From: Arsenicicoccus sp. oral taxon 190
GTDB taxonomy: Bacteria > Actinomycetota > Actinomycetes > Actinomycetales > Dermatophilaceae
Assembly: GCF_001189535.1 (NCBI RefSeq)
Contig: NZ_CP012070.1
Coordinates: forward strand, 1,364,001-1,428,000
DNA: 64,000 nt
Direction of reading: 5' to 3'
Shown: positions 26,575 to 37,000 of the stretch, one piece after another
Position numbering within the stretch: the stretch's first letter is position 1
Layout: each line of letters begins with the position of its first letter
Made by a program: the position numbers and the translations under genes
The notes under the pieces: model-generated
Databases searched by the model: none
The model's input: the letters and a program-made list of their open reading frames with translations, nothing else
What the model was told of the DNA's origin: nothing

Positions 26575-27465
26575 TCAGGGGGTCGGCGCCGCCCCGGCCG
26601 TGGGCGTGGCCAGCTCGTCGGTGGTCGGCGCGGGCGCCAGCCCGGCCGTGTGACCGCGACGGCGCAGCCGCCGCTCGATGGTGTGGGCGAGCGACGTGAG
26701 CGCGAAGTTCATGGCGATGTAGAGGACCGCCACGAAGATGATGGCGGGCAGCACGTTGCCGAAGGCGGACCCGATCTGGTCGGCCTTGCGCAGCAGCTCG
26801 CCGTAGAGGATGACGTAGCCCAGCGCGGTGTCCTTGAGCACCACGACCAGCTGGGAGACCAGCGACGGCAGCATCGCGGTGAGCGCCTGCGGCAGCTGGA
26901 TGGAGCCCAGCGTCTGCCCGGGGGTCAGCCCGATCGACAGGCCCGCCTCGGCCTGCCCGCGGGGCAGGTTGTTGACGCCGGAGCGGACCAGCTCGGCGAT
27001 GACCGCGCCGTTGTAGAGCATCAGCCCGGTGACGACGCCCGCCAGCGGCTCGTGCCCGAGGAACCACCCCTGCGCCAGGTAGAGGTTGAACGAGAACAGC
27101 ATCATGACCAGCACCGGCACGGCCCGGAAGACCTCGACGACCACGGAGCACAGCCAGCGCACCGGGGCGACGGGGGAGAGCCGGCCGATGCCGAGCAGCA
27201 GCCCGATCACGCCGGCCGCGAGGATCGCGAGCGCCGCGGCCTGCAGCGTGCCGAGCACGCCGGGGAGCAGGTAGTTGGACCACACGTCGGTCCACAGCAG
27301 CGGGCGCCACTTGGCCGCGGTCAGCTGCCCCTTGGCGGCGAACTGCATGAGCACCCACACGCCGAGGCCGATGGCCGCCAGCAGCAGCAGGGCCGCGACG
27401 ATGCGCTGGTTGCGCCGGGCCCGGGGGCCGGGGGCGTCGAAGAGGACGGAGGCGTCGGAGCTCAT
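26575..27465 (-). CDS. gluD: glutamate ABC transporter permease GluD
   Basis: A 296-residue permease of the polar amino-acid (HisMQ/GlnP) family, with about five helices and the EAA-type loop GQAEAGLSIGLTPGQTLGSIQLPQAL (near residues 164-189). The C-terminal ~40 residues are Ala/Pro/Thr-rich and non-conserved. The ATG at 27465 overlaps the gluC stop (ATGA). The order gluA-gluB-gluC-gluD is the same as in the corynebacterial glutamate uptake operon. Confidence 0.9.
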   Translation of the reverse strand: MSSDASVLFDAPGPRARRNQRIVAALLLLAAIGLGVWVLMQFAAKGQLTAAKWRPLLWTDVWSNYLLPGVLGTLQAAALAILAAGVIGLLLGIGRLSPVAPVRWLCSVVVEVFRAVPVLVMMLFSFNLYLAQGWFLGHEPLAGVVTGLMLYNGAVIAELVRSGVNNLPRGQAEAGLSIGLTPGQTLGSIQLPQALTAMLPSLVSQLVVVLKDTALGYVILYGELLRKADQIGSAFGNVLPAIIFVAVLYIAMNFALTSLAHTIERRLRRRGHTAGLAPAPTTDELATPTAGAAPTP

Positions 27466-28142
27466 CGCTTCACCGCCAGGCGGTCCGCGGCGCGGGTGAA
27501 GGCCAGGCCGGTCGGCAGCGTGAGGATCACGAAGCCGAGCGCGACGATGGCGAAGAAGGTGTACATCGCGTCGGGGCGGTCCTCGATGACCTGCGCCTGC
27601 AGGTAGGAGATCTCCGCGACCCCGATCACCGACAGGACGGTGGTGTTCTTGGTCAGCGCGATGAGGGTGTTGCCGAGCGGCACGAGCGCGGCGCGGAAGG
27701 CCTGCGGCAGCACCACCTGCGACAACGTCTGGCGGAAGCCGAGCCCGAGCGAGCGGGCGGCCTCGGCCTGACCCACCGGGACGGTGTTGACGCCGGAGCG
27801 CAGCGCCTCGCAGACGAAGGCCGCGGTGTAGACCGACAGGGCCATGACGCCGATGCGGAAGTTGTTGTCCTTGATGAAGGTCGCGGACCGGGTGTCGGCC
27901 AGGTGGAAGCCGAGCTGCGCGACGAGCCCGAGGCTGCAGAAGACCGCGATGAGCGTCAGCGGGGTGTTGCGCACGACGTTGACGTAGAGCGCGCCGAGCA
28001 ACCGCAGCATCGGGACGGGCGACAGGCGGAAGATCGCGAGGATCGTCCCGATGACGAGCGCGCCGATGCCGGACAGGACCGTCAGCTTGATGGTCATCCA
28101 GAACGCGCCGAGGATGTCGAACTCGCTGAAGAGCTCTTGCAT
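27462..28142 (-). CDS. gluC: glutamate ABC transporter permease GluC
   Basis: A 226-residue HisMQ-type permease with five hydrophobic helices and the loop GQAEAARSLGLGFRQTLSQVVLPQAF. It pairs with GluD as the membrane channel. The ATG at 28142 is preferred over the GTG at 28148 because the AAGGAG ribosome site (28148-28153, minus strand) covers the GTG and sits 5 bases before the ATG. Confidence 0.9.
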   Translation of the reverse strand: MQELFSEFDILGAFWMTIKLTVLSGIGALVIGTILAIFRLSPVPMLRLLGALYVNVVRNTPLTLIAVFCSLGLVAQLGFHLADTRSATFIKDNNFRIGVMALSVYTAAFVCEALRSGVNTVPVGQAEAARSLGLGFRQTLSQVVLPQAFRAALVPLGNTLIALTKNTTVLSVIGVAEISYLQAQVIEDRPDAMYTFFAIVALGFVILTLPTGLAFTRAADRLAVKR

Positions 28143-28200
28143 CCGCACTCCTTGGGCAGTGGGGGGACGGTGGGGGGCTTGGGCACCGCGGGGGCGGATC

Positions 28201-28234
28201 AGGCCGTATGCCGGGGCGCCCCGGCATACGGCCT
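28201..28234. terminator. perfect 34-bp palindrome between gluB and gluC
   Basis: AGGCCGTATGCCGGGGC (28201-28217) is followed at once by its exact reverse complement. The RNA would form a 15- to 17-bp hairpin just after gluB. It could terminate partly or protect the gluB message so that the binding protein is made in excess over GluCD. Each arm contains one copy of the 9-mer CGTATGCCG. Confidence 0.8.
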
Positions 28235-28245
28235 GGTCACCGTGG

Positions 28246-29091
28246 TCAGGCGCAGGCTGCGGGCTTCGGGGGGTTCTTGGTCGTGTCGACCTTGAAGCCG
28301 GCCGGGCCGAGGTTCTTGTCGATGGACTTCTGCCACTCGCCGGACGAGATCCACTTGTTGATCGCCTCGGTGACCTTCTTGCAGGTCTCGGAGTCGCCCT
28401 TCTTGACGCCGACGCCGTAGTTCTCCTCCGAGAACGGCTGGCCGACGACCTTGAGCTTGCCCTTGTACTGCGACTGGGCGGCGTAGCCCGCGAGGATCGT
28501 GTTGTCCGTGGTCAGCGCGTCGACCGAGCCGGAGGACAGCGCCTCGACGCACTTGGAGTAGGTGTCGTACTCCTGCAGCTGGACCTGGGGGTACTTGCTC
28601 TTGATCTTGGTCGCCGAGGTGGAGCCCTTGACGGAGCAGAGCCTCTTGCCCGAGAGGGCGTCGGGGCCGGTGATCGAGGAGTCCTCGCTGCGGACCAGCA
28701 GGTCCTGGCCGGCGATGAAGTAGGGGCCGGCGAAGTCGACCGACTGCTTGCGCTTGTCGGTGATCGAGTAGGTGCCGACGATGTAGCTGACCTGGCCGGC
28801 CTGCAGCATCTTCTCGCGCTGGGCCGAGACCGCCTCGACGAAGTCGGGCTTCTTGCCCATCTCCTTGGCGATGAAGGTGGCGAGGTCCACGTCGAAGCCG
28901 GAGTAGGACGAGCCCTCCTTGAGGCCCATGCCCGGCTGGTCGAACTTGATGCCGACCTTGATGCTGTCGCCGGAGCCGCCGCCGGAGCCCCCGGAGGAGC
29001 CGGAGCCGCTGTCGTTGGAGCTGCCGCAGGCGGCGAGGGAGGCCGCGAGCGCCACGGCGGCGCCGGCGGTGAGGGTGCGACGGATCGTCAT
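28246..29091 (-). CDS. gluB: glutamate ABC transporter substrate-binding lipoprotein GluB
   Basis: A 281-residue lipoprotein: signal peptide, lipobox LAAC near residue 22, Ser/Gly linker (22-45), then a periplasmic-binding-protein type 2 domain (IKVGIKFDQPGMGLKEGSSYSGFDVDLA and TYSITDKRKQSVDFAGPYF). It binds glutamate or a related amino acid outside the cell. It lies second in gluABCD, 35 bp after gluA. Confidence 0.92.
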   Translation of the reverse strand: MTIRRTLTAGAAVALAASLAACGSSNDSGSGSSGGSGGGSGDSIKVGIKFDQPGMGLKEGSSYSGFDVDLATFIAKEMGKKPDFVEAVSAQREKMLQAGQVSYIVGTYSITDKRKQSVDFAGPYFIAGQDLLVRSEDSSITGPDALSGKRLCSVKGSTSATKIKSKYPQVQLQEYDTYSKCVEALSSGSVDALTTDNTILAGYAAQSQYKGKLKVVGQPFSEENYGVGVKKGDSETCKKVTEAINKWISSGEWQKSIDKNLGPAGFKVDTTKNPPKPAACA

Positions 29092-29126
29092 GATGTCTCC
29101 TCGGGTTGTGGGCTGAGCCAGGTGGC

Positions 29127-30005
<879 letters not shown>

Positions 30006-30130
30006 GCCGGGAGAGTAACGGTGACCTGCGACATACCGCGCAGCCCGAGCCACCGGATGAGCCGAACGGTGCGCAGATCGTGACCAAAGGTGCCTCCCGG
30101 CCCTCGCGCTGGCCAAACCCGGCGGGGCGT

Positions 30131-30157
30131 GCAACCTTGGGGGACGGCGCCCGCGTC
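30131..30157 (+). promoter_or_regulatory. putative ECF-type promoter for the sigma gene
   Basis: GCAACC (30131-30136) and CGTCC (30153-30157) are spaced by 16 bases, the usual AAC / CGTC layout of ECF promoters, about 40 bases before the sigma-factor start. It suggests autoregulation. Confidence 0.5.
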
Positions 30158-30194
30158 CTGGGGGTGTCAGTGCCTCGGGGGAGGAAGGACCTGC

Positions 30195-30707
30195 ATGGAT
30201 GAGCGGGACGAGGAGTTCACGGCCTTCGTGGCGGCGCGCTCCGGAGCCTTGCTGCGATATGCCTACCTGCTGACCGGTGACCACGCCTCGGCGGAGGACC
30301 TGCTGCAGAACACGCTGGTGAAGGTCTACCTGTCGTGGCACAAGATCGCGGACCGCGGCTCGGTCGACGCCTACACGCGCACGGCCCTGACGCGGACCAA
30401 CATCTCGATGTGGCGCAAGGTCGGCCGCCGGGAGCTGACGACCGAGACGACACCGGACCGGCCCTACGAGGACCGGCACGACATCGACGAACGTGACGGG
30501 ATGTGGACATTGCTGCACACGCTGGGCGCCCGGCAGCGGACGGCGCTGGTGCTGCGCTTCTACGAGGACCTGCCGGAGGCGGAGATCGCGGCCGTCATGG
30601 GTTGCTCGGCGGGCACGGTCAAGAGCCAGATCTCCCGCGGGCTGGCCAACCTGCGCAAGGCGATGCCGGCGCAGCCGCAGCTGGAGAGGGGGCGGGACGT
30701 TGCATGA
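30195..30707 (+). CDS. SigE-family ECF RNA polymerase sigma factor
   Basis: A 170-residue sigma-70 family protein. Region 2 is FVAARSGALLRYAYLLTGDHASAEDLLQ (residues ~11-38) and region 4 is LRFYEDLPEAEIAAVMGCSAGTVKSQISRGLANLR (~118-152). This is the actinobacterial SigE-family type. The ATG has a GAGGAAGGA ribosome site. The next gene, overlapping by 8 bases, codes for a membrane protein that is its likely anti-sigma partner. Confidence 0.9.
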   Translation: MDERDEEFTAFVAARSGALLRYAYLLTGDHASAEDLLQNTLVKVYLSWHKIADRGSVDAYTRTALTRTNISMWRKVGRRELTTETTPDRPYEDRHDIDERDGMWTLLHTLGARQRTALVLRFYEDLPEAEIAAVMGCSAGTVKSQISRGLANLRKAMPAQPQLERGRDVA

Positions 30708-31653
30708 CGACGAGATCGGGCGGCTGATCCGGCGCTCGCTGGACGGTCACGCCGGTGACGTGCACCCCTCCCCGGACCTCGGCGAGTGGGTCATGGAGCG
30801 CGGGCGGGTCGTGCAGCGGCGCCGCCGGGTGACGGTCGCGTCGGGCGTGGCCGCCGGGCTCGCCTCGGTGGTCGCGGCGGCCGTCATCGTGCCGCGGCTG
30901 GGCGCCGAGCCGCAGCAGCCGCAGCCCGCCGGGCCCACCGTCAGCCGGACGGTTCTGCAGCCGGCGCCGACGACCACGACGCCGTCCCCGGACCCCTCCC
31001 GCACCACCCGGGCCCCGCGCCCGACGACCACCACCGAGCGGTCGCCGCAGCGGTCGCAGCCGCCCGCGAGCCCCACGGCCACGGACACCGGCAGCGCCTC
31101 GCCCTCCGCCACGCCGACGGACCTCCCGAGCCCGTCGACGGCCGGGACCGCGGCGCCGGGGTCGACCTTCGACACGCCCTTCGGCGCGGTGGCGTTCCCG
31201 ACCGGCGCCAGCGTCAAGATCGCGGGCACCCGGGCCGGGGACCGCTACCTGGCGCTCGTGGGGTCCCACGACTCCACGACCGACTCCGCCCCGCCCAACC
31301 AGGCGCGGCTGCTCAGCGTGGCGAGCGACGGGTCCGCGATCGTGCTCGCGTCGGCCGGCAACGGGTCGGCCCGCAGCTTTGCGACCAGCCCCAACGGCCG
31401 CTTCGTGGTCGTGGCGATCCACGACGACGGCGGCGAGCGGCTCGAGGCCTACCGCGTGGGCGAGCTAGGCACGCGCGCGTCCTACATCGTGCCCGCGGAG
31501 TGGCGGGGCGAGATCGTCGGCTGGGCCACCGAGGGCGTGACCCTGCGGGGCACCCAGGCACCGCACGAGCTCGTCTGGCAGATGGACTCCGGGCGGGTCA
31601 CGGTGCGCACCGACCCCACGGCGGCGCCGACCACGCTGGTCACCGGGCGCTAG
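30700..31653 (+). CDS. putative anti-sigma / membrane-anchored partner of the ECF factor
   Basis: A 317-residue protein: short cytoplasmic N-terminus (~46 residues), one transmembrane helix (~48-67), a long Pro/Thr/Ser-rich linker (~75-155) and an exported C-terminal domain that looks beta-rich (DRYLALVGSHDST, NGRFVVVAIHDDGGE). The likely start is TTG at 30700, overlapping the sigma stop by 8 bases, with GGAGAGGGGG upstream. An ATG at 30704 is out of frame with this protein. The layout is that of a membrane-bound sigma regulator; no zinc-anti-sigma motif is seen. Confidence 0.7.
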   Translation: MHDDEIGRLIRRSLDGHAGDVHPSPDLGEWVMERGRVVQRRRRVTVASGVAAGLASVVAAAVIVPRLGAEPQQPQPAGPTVSRTVLQPAPTTTTPSPDPSRTTRAPRPTTTTERSPQRSQPPASPTATDTGSASPSATPTDLPSPSTAGTAAPGSTFDTPFGAVAFPTGASVKIAGTRAGDRYLALVGSHDSTTDSAPPNQARLLSVASDGSAIVLASAGNGSARSFATSPNGRFVVVAIHDDGGERLEAYRVGELGTRASYIVPAEWRGEIVGWATEGVTLRGTQAPHELVWQMDSGRVTVRTDPTAAPTTLVTGR

Positions 31654-31706
31654 GTTGGCCGGGACGACCGTGCCGGTCGTCCGTCGCCCGGGGAGGAGCG
31701 GATCGT

Positions 31707-32492
31707 ATGCCGAAGGACGTGGTCACCCTCGCCGACGGCGCCCGGCTGGCCGTATGGCGCACGGGTGCCGGCGCGCCGGTGCTGCTGCTGCCGGGGATGA
31801 GCCAGGACCACCGCCTGTGGGACCGCCTCGTCGCGGCGCTCGACGGTCGCGTCGAGACCCTGGCGATCGACCAGCGCGGCACCGGTGACAGCGACGACAT
31901 GTCCCGGCGGGAGCCGCCGACCATGGGCAGCTTCGCCGACGACGCGGCCTACCTGCTCGAGCAGCTCGGCGTGCCGCGGGCGCACGTGGTGGGCCACTCG
32001 ATGGGTGGCCGCATCGCGCAGTGGCTCGCCATCAACCACCCGGGCCGGGTGAGCAGCCTCACGCTGCTGTGCACCTCGCCGGGGGAGCGCCACGGCGAGC
32101 CCCGCTCGGGCGACGTCGACGCCGCCATCGCCCGCTGCGACCCGGTGGAGATGGCGCTGCTCAACCACACCCCCTCCTGGCTCGGGGCGCACGGCGAGGT
32201 GGTGGAGGCCGTGGCGCAGGCGACGACGACGCGCTCGGCGCAGCGCGGGCTGCACTTCCGCGCCTCCCACGGGCACGACTCCTGGGGCTCGCTGGGCCGG
32301 ATCACCGCGCCGACGGTCGTGCTGCACGGCGACGCCGACCTGGTCAACCCGCTGCGCAACGGCCAGCTGCTCGCGCAGCGGATCCCCGGGGCCGAGCTGC
32401 TGGTGCTGCCCGGGGCCCGGCACGGCCTGCCCGTCGAGCACGCGGCCGAGGTCGCCGAGGTGGTGCTGCGCCAGGTCGCGGCTCAGAAGTAG
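31707..32492 (+). CDS. alpha/beta hydrolase
   Basis: A 261-residue alpha/beta hydrolase. The oxyanion-hole region is LLLPGMSQDHRLWD, the nucleophile elbow GHSMGGR lies near residue 97, the acid is in HGDADLVNP near 210 and the histidine in GARHGLP near 238. It resembles 3-oxoadipate enol-lactonase-like hydrolases, but the substrate is unknown. A GGGAGGAG ribosome site precedes ATG 31707. Its end overlaps the convergent Eis-like gene by 10 bp. Confidence 0.85.
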   Translation: MPKDVVTLADGARLAVWRTGAGAPVLLLPGMSQDHRLWDRLVAALDGRVETLAIDQRGTGDSDDMSRREPPTMGSFADDAAYLLEQLGVPRAHVVGHSMGGRIAQWLAINHPGRVSSLTLLCTSPGERHGEPRSGDVDAAIARCDPVEMALLNHTPSWLGAHGEVVEAVAQATTTRSAQRGLHFRASHGHDSWGSLGRITAPTVVLHGDADLVNPLRNGQLLAQRIPGAELLVLPGARHGLPVEHAAEVAEVVLRQVAAQK

Positions 32493-33736
32493 TCGCGCAC
32501 CTGCACCGCCCGTCCCCCCGTCAGGGCGTCCCAGGTGGCGTCGTTGGTGGTGGGGCCGTCGAGCAGGCCCACGGCCCGCTGCGAGGCGGAGGAGCGGGCC
32601 CCGGCATACGTGAGAGCCAGGGACCGGGGCGACATGACCCGTATGCCGTCCGCCCGCCCGCTCGCGTCCGGCTCGCAGGTGGCGCGGCCCGCCTCGACCC
32701 GCAGGCGGTAGCACCCGGCCACCGGCGCGGGCCCGGTGACGGCGAACCTCAGCTCCGCGTCGACGTGCGGCGCCCACCCCCGAGCCGCGAGGGCGGCGGG
32801 GACGTCGAGCACCGCGAGCTTGTAGGGGCGGCAGTCGACGCGGCGCCAGGCGTTGCTGGGCAGCAGCACCCGGATCACGTCGTCGCCGCTGGTCCACAGC
32901 GTGGTGCGGGGTGCGACGGCATAGCTGCTGCCGAGGTGGTGGAGCAGCGACAGGTAGGCCTCGGGCGTGGTGGCCAGCAGGTCGTCGACGGCGGTCACGC
33001 CGCGGTGGTAGCCGTCGGCGCGCTGCCACAGGGCGTAGCCCGTGACCTCGCCGTCCTGCTCCGCCACCGTGGTCTGGACCCCGTCCAGCGCCTGCAGGAA
33101 GGCTTCCGCGTCGGCGGGAAAGCGCGGTCCGCTGCGCGTGAGGGGCCCGTCGTGCCGCCGCGCCCAGGCGGTGTAGACGCGGTGGACCGCGTCGTGGTCG
33201 GCCCCGGTGCCCCGGCGCAGCGTGACCGGCGAGGCGTCCGCGCCGCGGGCGGCCCGGTCGGCCCGGTCGGCCCGGTCGGCCCGGGCGGCCAGCAGGTCGC
33301 GGGTGTCCAGCTCGACCTGGTCGAAGGACGTCACGGTCTCGAAGCCGCTGGAGCGGTAGATGCCCTGCGCGGTGGGGTAGAGCGTGGCCAGGGCGTCGCC
33401 GCGGTGGCGCGCCCGGTCGAGCAGGTCGGCCAGCAGCGGCGCCAGCAGGCCCTCGCCGCGCTGCTCGAGGGCGATGGCCACGCTGGCGATCCCCGCGGTC
33501 GCGACCTCACGGCCACCCCACCAGGACCGGTCGGCCAGCGCGACGGCCCGGGCGACGAGCCGGTCACCGACGAAGGAGCCGACGGCGATCTGCTCGTCGC
33601 GGGTCGGGTCGGGCAGCGGGTCGGGGACCGGCCCCGGGTAGCCGAAGGACTCGGCCCCGAGGTCCCAGGACGCGCGCGCGTCCGCGGGCGCCAGCAGCCG
33701 GGTCACGGGGTCGGTGGCCTCCCGGCGCGAGGTCAT
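32483..33736 (-). CDS. Eis-like GNAT N-acetyltransferase
   Basis: A 417-residue protein with the tripartite Eis layout: GNAT domain (VGDRLVARAVALA, GIASVAIALEQRGEGLLAPLLADLL with the acetyl-CoA loop near residue 95), a second GNAT-like half and a C-terminal SCP2-like domain (ADGIRVMSPRSLALTYAG). It ends in Phe (RDYF); in Eis enzymes the C-terminal carboxylate is the base. Eis proteins acetylate amines, including aminoglycosides. A 9-bp repeat gives RADRADRADRA near residue 155. It is followed upstream by an overlapping small gene (ATGA). Confidence 0.8.
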   Translation of the reverse strand: MTSRREATDPVTRLLAPADARASWDLGAESFGYPGPVPDPLPDPTRDEQIAVGSFVGDRLVARAVALADRSWWGGREVATAGIASVAIALEQRGEGLLAPLLADLLDRARHRGDALATLYPTAQGIYRSSGFETVTSFDQVELDTRDLLAARADRADRADRAARGADASPVTLRRGTGADHDAVHRVYTAWARRHDGPLTRSGPRFPADAEAFLQALDGVQTTVAEQDGEVTGYALWQRADGYHRGVTAVDDLLATTPEAYLSLLHHLGSSYAVAPRTTLWTSGDDVIRVLLPSNAWRRVDCRPYKLAVLDVPAALAARGWAPHVDAELRFAVTGPAPVAGCYRLRVEAGRATCEPDASGRADGIRVMSPRSLALTYAGARSSASQRAVGLLDGPTTNDATWDALTGGRAVQVRDYF

Positions 33737-33957
33737 GGGCGGGCCCGGCGAGCGCGGTAGGCGTCGAAGGCGAGGGTGAGCCCCACCCACGCCGCACCGA
33801 AGAGCAGCGCGCTGACCAGCGTGCTCCAGAACGACTCGGGCCGGAAGAGCCCGATCCAGCCCATCAGCAGGCGGAAGAGCAGGAACGACAGGGCCATGAC
33901 GAGACCCTCGCCCAGGCGGGAGGTCCAGGAGCGGGGTCGGGCGGCGGGCTGGGCCAC
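33733..33957 (-). CDS. small two-helix membrane protein
   Basis: A 74-residue protein with two hydrophobic helices (~18-37 and ~44-63) and a basic tail ARRARP. Family not recognised. The GTG start at 33957 follows the basic leader. Its stop overlaps the start of the Eis-like gene, so both are coupled. Confidence 0.65.
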   Translation of the reverse strand: MAQPAARPRSWTSRLGEGLVMALSFLLFRLLMGWIGLFRPESFWSTLVSALLFGAAWVGLTLAFDAYRARRARP

Positions 33958-33979
33958 GAGGTGCCTCCAGAGCGGTCGG

Positions 33980-34019
33980 TGACGGGCCGGTCGGTCTCCT
34001 CGACCGTACCGGCCCGTCA
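33980..34019. terminator. terminator hairpin after putA
   Basis: TGACGGGCCGGTCGGTC (33980-33996) pairs with GACCGTACCGGCCCGTCA (34002-34019), a 17-bp stem with one bulged base. It lies 20 bp beyond the putA stop. Confidence 0.75.
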
Positions 34020-34039
34020 GGACCCCTGTCGTGCCCCGG

Positions 34040-37000
34040 TCAGGGCTGCAGCTCGGGCGCCACGTGGCCGTAGCGGTGCAGGGTGCGGCTGATCGCCTGC
34101 TCCCGCAGGAAGGTCAGCAGCTCGCGCCGGCCGTTGGCGAGGACGGGACCGGCCAGCGGCGTCGCCGAGCTCTGGGCGAGCTCGCGCAGCAGCGGCTGGG
34201 GCTCCCCGACGACCCGGAGCCGCACCGGGCCCAGGTCGGCCAGCCGGCGCACCAGGTCGGCGCGCGACTCGACCCGCAGCATCCCGGCCAGGTCGTCCGC
34301 GGCCTGCCGTGCCTGCCCGTCCCCGGCGCGCAGCGCCTCGAACGGCTCGGCGGCCGCCGGGTCCACGCTGACCGTGACCTGCGACCCGGCCAGCCGGGCG
34401 CCGGCGAGCAGCCGGACCAGCTCGACGGGGCGTGCCCTGGGCTCGAGCCGCACCAGCACCTCCGGGTGGGGGCGGTAGCGGAAGACGTTGGTCTCCACGG
34501 ACAGGCCGGTCTCGTCGCGCTCCGTCCCGAGCTCGGTGCGCCACGCCTGGGCGTCCGACCGCAGCGCCGCCGCGAGCCACTCGCGGTCGGCGTCGGGCAC
34601 CAGCGGCGCCAGTCGCTCCGCCGTCTCCCGGACCCGGGGGCTCGGCTCGCAGCCCTGCCGCGGCGGGTGCTCCTCGGACCAGGTGCCGAGCAGCGCGACG
34701 TAGTTGGGGCCGCCCGCCTTGGCGCCGGGGCCGACCACGGAGTCCTTCCAGCCGCCGAAGCTCTGGCGTCGCACGATGGCCCCGGTGATGTGCCGGTTGA
34801 CGTAGGCGTTGCCCACGTCGACGTGCTCGGTCCACCAGTCGATCTCGTCCTGGTCGAGGCTGTGCAGGCCGCCGGTGAGCCCGAAGGCGGTGGCGTTCTG
34901 CAGCGCGACGGCCTCCTCCAGGGTGTCGGCCGTCATCAGGCCGAGGACCGGACCGAAGACCTCGGTCAGGTGGAAGAAGGATCCCGGCCGGACGCCCTCC
35001 TTGAGGCCGGGGGACCACAGCCGCCCGGTGTCGTCCAGCTGCTGCGGCTCGACCAGCCAGGACTCGCCCGGCTCCAGCGTGGTGAGGGCACGCCGCAGCT
35101 TGCCCTCGGGCTCCTCGATGATCGGCCCCATCGTGGTGCCGAGGTCGTGCGGCCAGCCCACCCGCAGCGAGCGCACCGCGTCGACCAGCTGGCGGCGGAA
35201 CCTCTCGGACCGCGCCACCGAGCCCACGAGGATCCCCAGCGACGCGGCCGAGCACTTCTGCCCGGCGTGCCCGAAGGCGCTGCGCATCAGGTCGGCGGCG
35301 GCGAGGTCCAGGTCGGCGGCCGGCGTCACGACGAGGGCGTTCTTGCCCGACGTCTCGCCGTAGACCCGGGGTCCCGCCTCGTGCTCGGCCCGCCAGCCCG
35401 AGAACATGTGGGCGGTCTCCGACGCGCCGGTCAGCACCACGGTGTCGACGTCGCGGTGCGACACCAGGGCCCGCCCCGCCTCGCGCTCGCCGGTGCGGAC
35501 CACCTGCAGCACGTCGCGGGGGACGCCGGCCTCCCACAGCGCCTCGACGCCGACCTCGACGCAGCCGGGCGTCGGGTGGGCCGGCTTGATGATCACCGCG
35601 GACCCTGCGGCGAGTGCGGCGAGCACCCCGCCGATCGGGATGGCCACGGGGAAGTTCCACGGCGGGGTCACCAGCACCACCCGGTCGGGAGTGAAGCGGG
35701 AGCCGTCCGACTGGGCGCTCGCGTCGAGCTCCAGCTCGAGCGCCCGGTCGGCGTAGTAGCGCGCGAAGTCGACGGCCTCGCTCACCTCCGGGTCGGCCTC
35801 GGCCACGGTCTTGCCGCCCTCGGCGGCCATCACGGTGATGAGCTCGCCCCGGCGCGACTCGAGCTGCCGGGCCGCCTCGCGCAGCACCTGCGCCCGCTCG
35901 TATGCCGACCGCCCGCCCCACTGCGGGGCCGCCGCGACCGCGCGGGCCACCACCTCGTCGACCTCCTCGACGGTCCCCAGCCGGGGGGAGGTGCAGGTGT
36001 GCGGGTCGGCGGCGAGGGCCTGCCGCGCCCACTCGCGGGTGGCGGGCAGCGACGGGTCGGAGTCGGGGGTGTTGTCGAAGAGCTCGCCGATCGCGGGTCG
36101 CGCGGACGAGCGCCGGGCCCCGACCGGCGTGTGCGCCATCGCGGCGACCGACTCGCGGAACCTGCGCTCCTGGTCGGCCATCGCCTCGGCGTGGGAGGAG
36201 AACATCGCGTGCAGGAAGTTCTGCCGCTGGGCGTTCTCCTCCAGGCGACGGATGAGGTAGCTGACGGCCACGTCGAAGTCGGCGCTGGCCACGATGGGGG
36301 TGTAGAGGAGCACCGACCCGACGTCGGCCTTGACCGCGCGCGCCTGGCTCGGGGCCATCCCCTGCAGCATCTCCACGTCGAGGGCGTCCAGGGTGCCGCG
36401 CTGCCGGGCGAGCAGGTAGGCGACGGCGGTGTCGAAGAGGTTGTGGGACGCGACGCCGAGGCGCATCACCGCCGCCGCGTCGGGCCGCAGCGCCCGCTCC
36501 ACGAAGGACAGGTAGTTGGCGTCGACGTCCTCCTTGGTCGGGTAGGGCGCCTGCGCCCAGCCGTGCACCTCCGCCTCGGCGCGCTCCATCGCGAGGTTGG
36601 CCCCCTTGACGACGCGGATCTTGATGCCGGCGTGGCCGGCCTCGTGGCGCTCGCGGGCGAAGGCCAGCAGCCGGTCCAGCGCGGGCAGCGCATCGGGGAG
36701 GTAGGCCTGCAAAACGATCCCCGCCTCGAGGTCGTGGAACTCCTCCTCGCGCAGGATCCGCTCGAAGACCGCCATGGTCAGGTCGAGGTCCTTGTACTCC
36801 TCCATGTCGAGGTTGACGAAGGCCTTGGGGGACTTCTGCGCCGCCGTGCGGTAGAGCGGTCGCAGGCGCTCCACGACCCGCTCCACGGTGCCGTCGGTGT
36901 CCCACGTCGAGATCTGGCTGACCAGCGAGGACACCTTGATCGAGACGTAGTCGACGTCCGGGCGGGCCAGGATGGCGCGGGTGCGCTCGGTGCGGCTCGC

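Noticed and set aside
30704..30727. ATG at 30704 as the start of the sigma-factor partner
   Set aside because: It opens a different, short frame; the partner protein continues only from the TTG at 30700.
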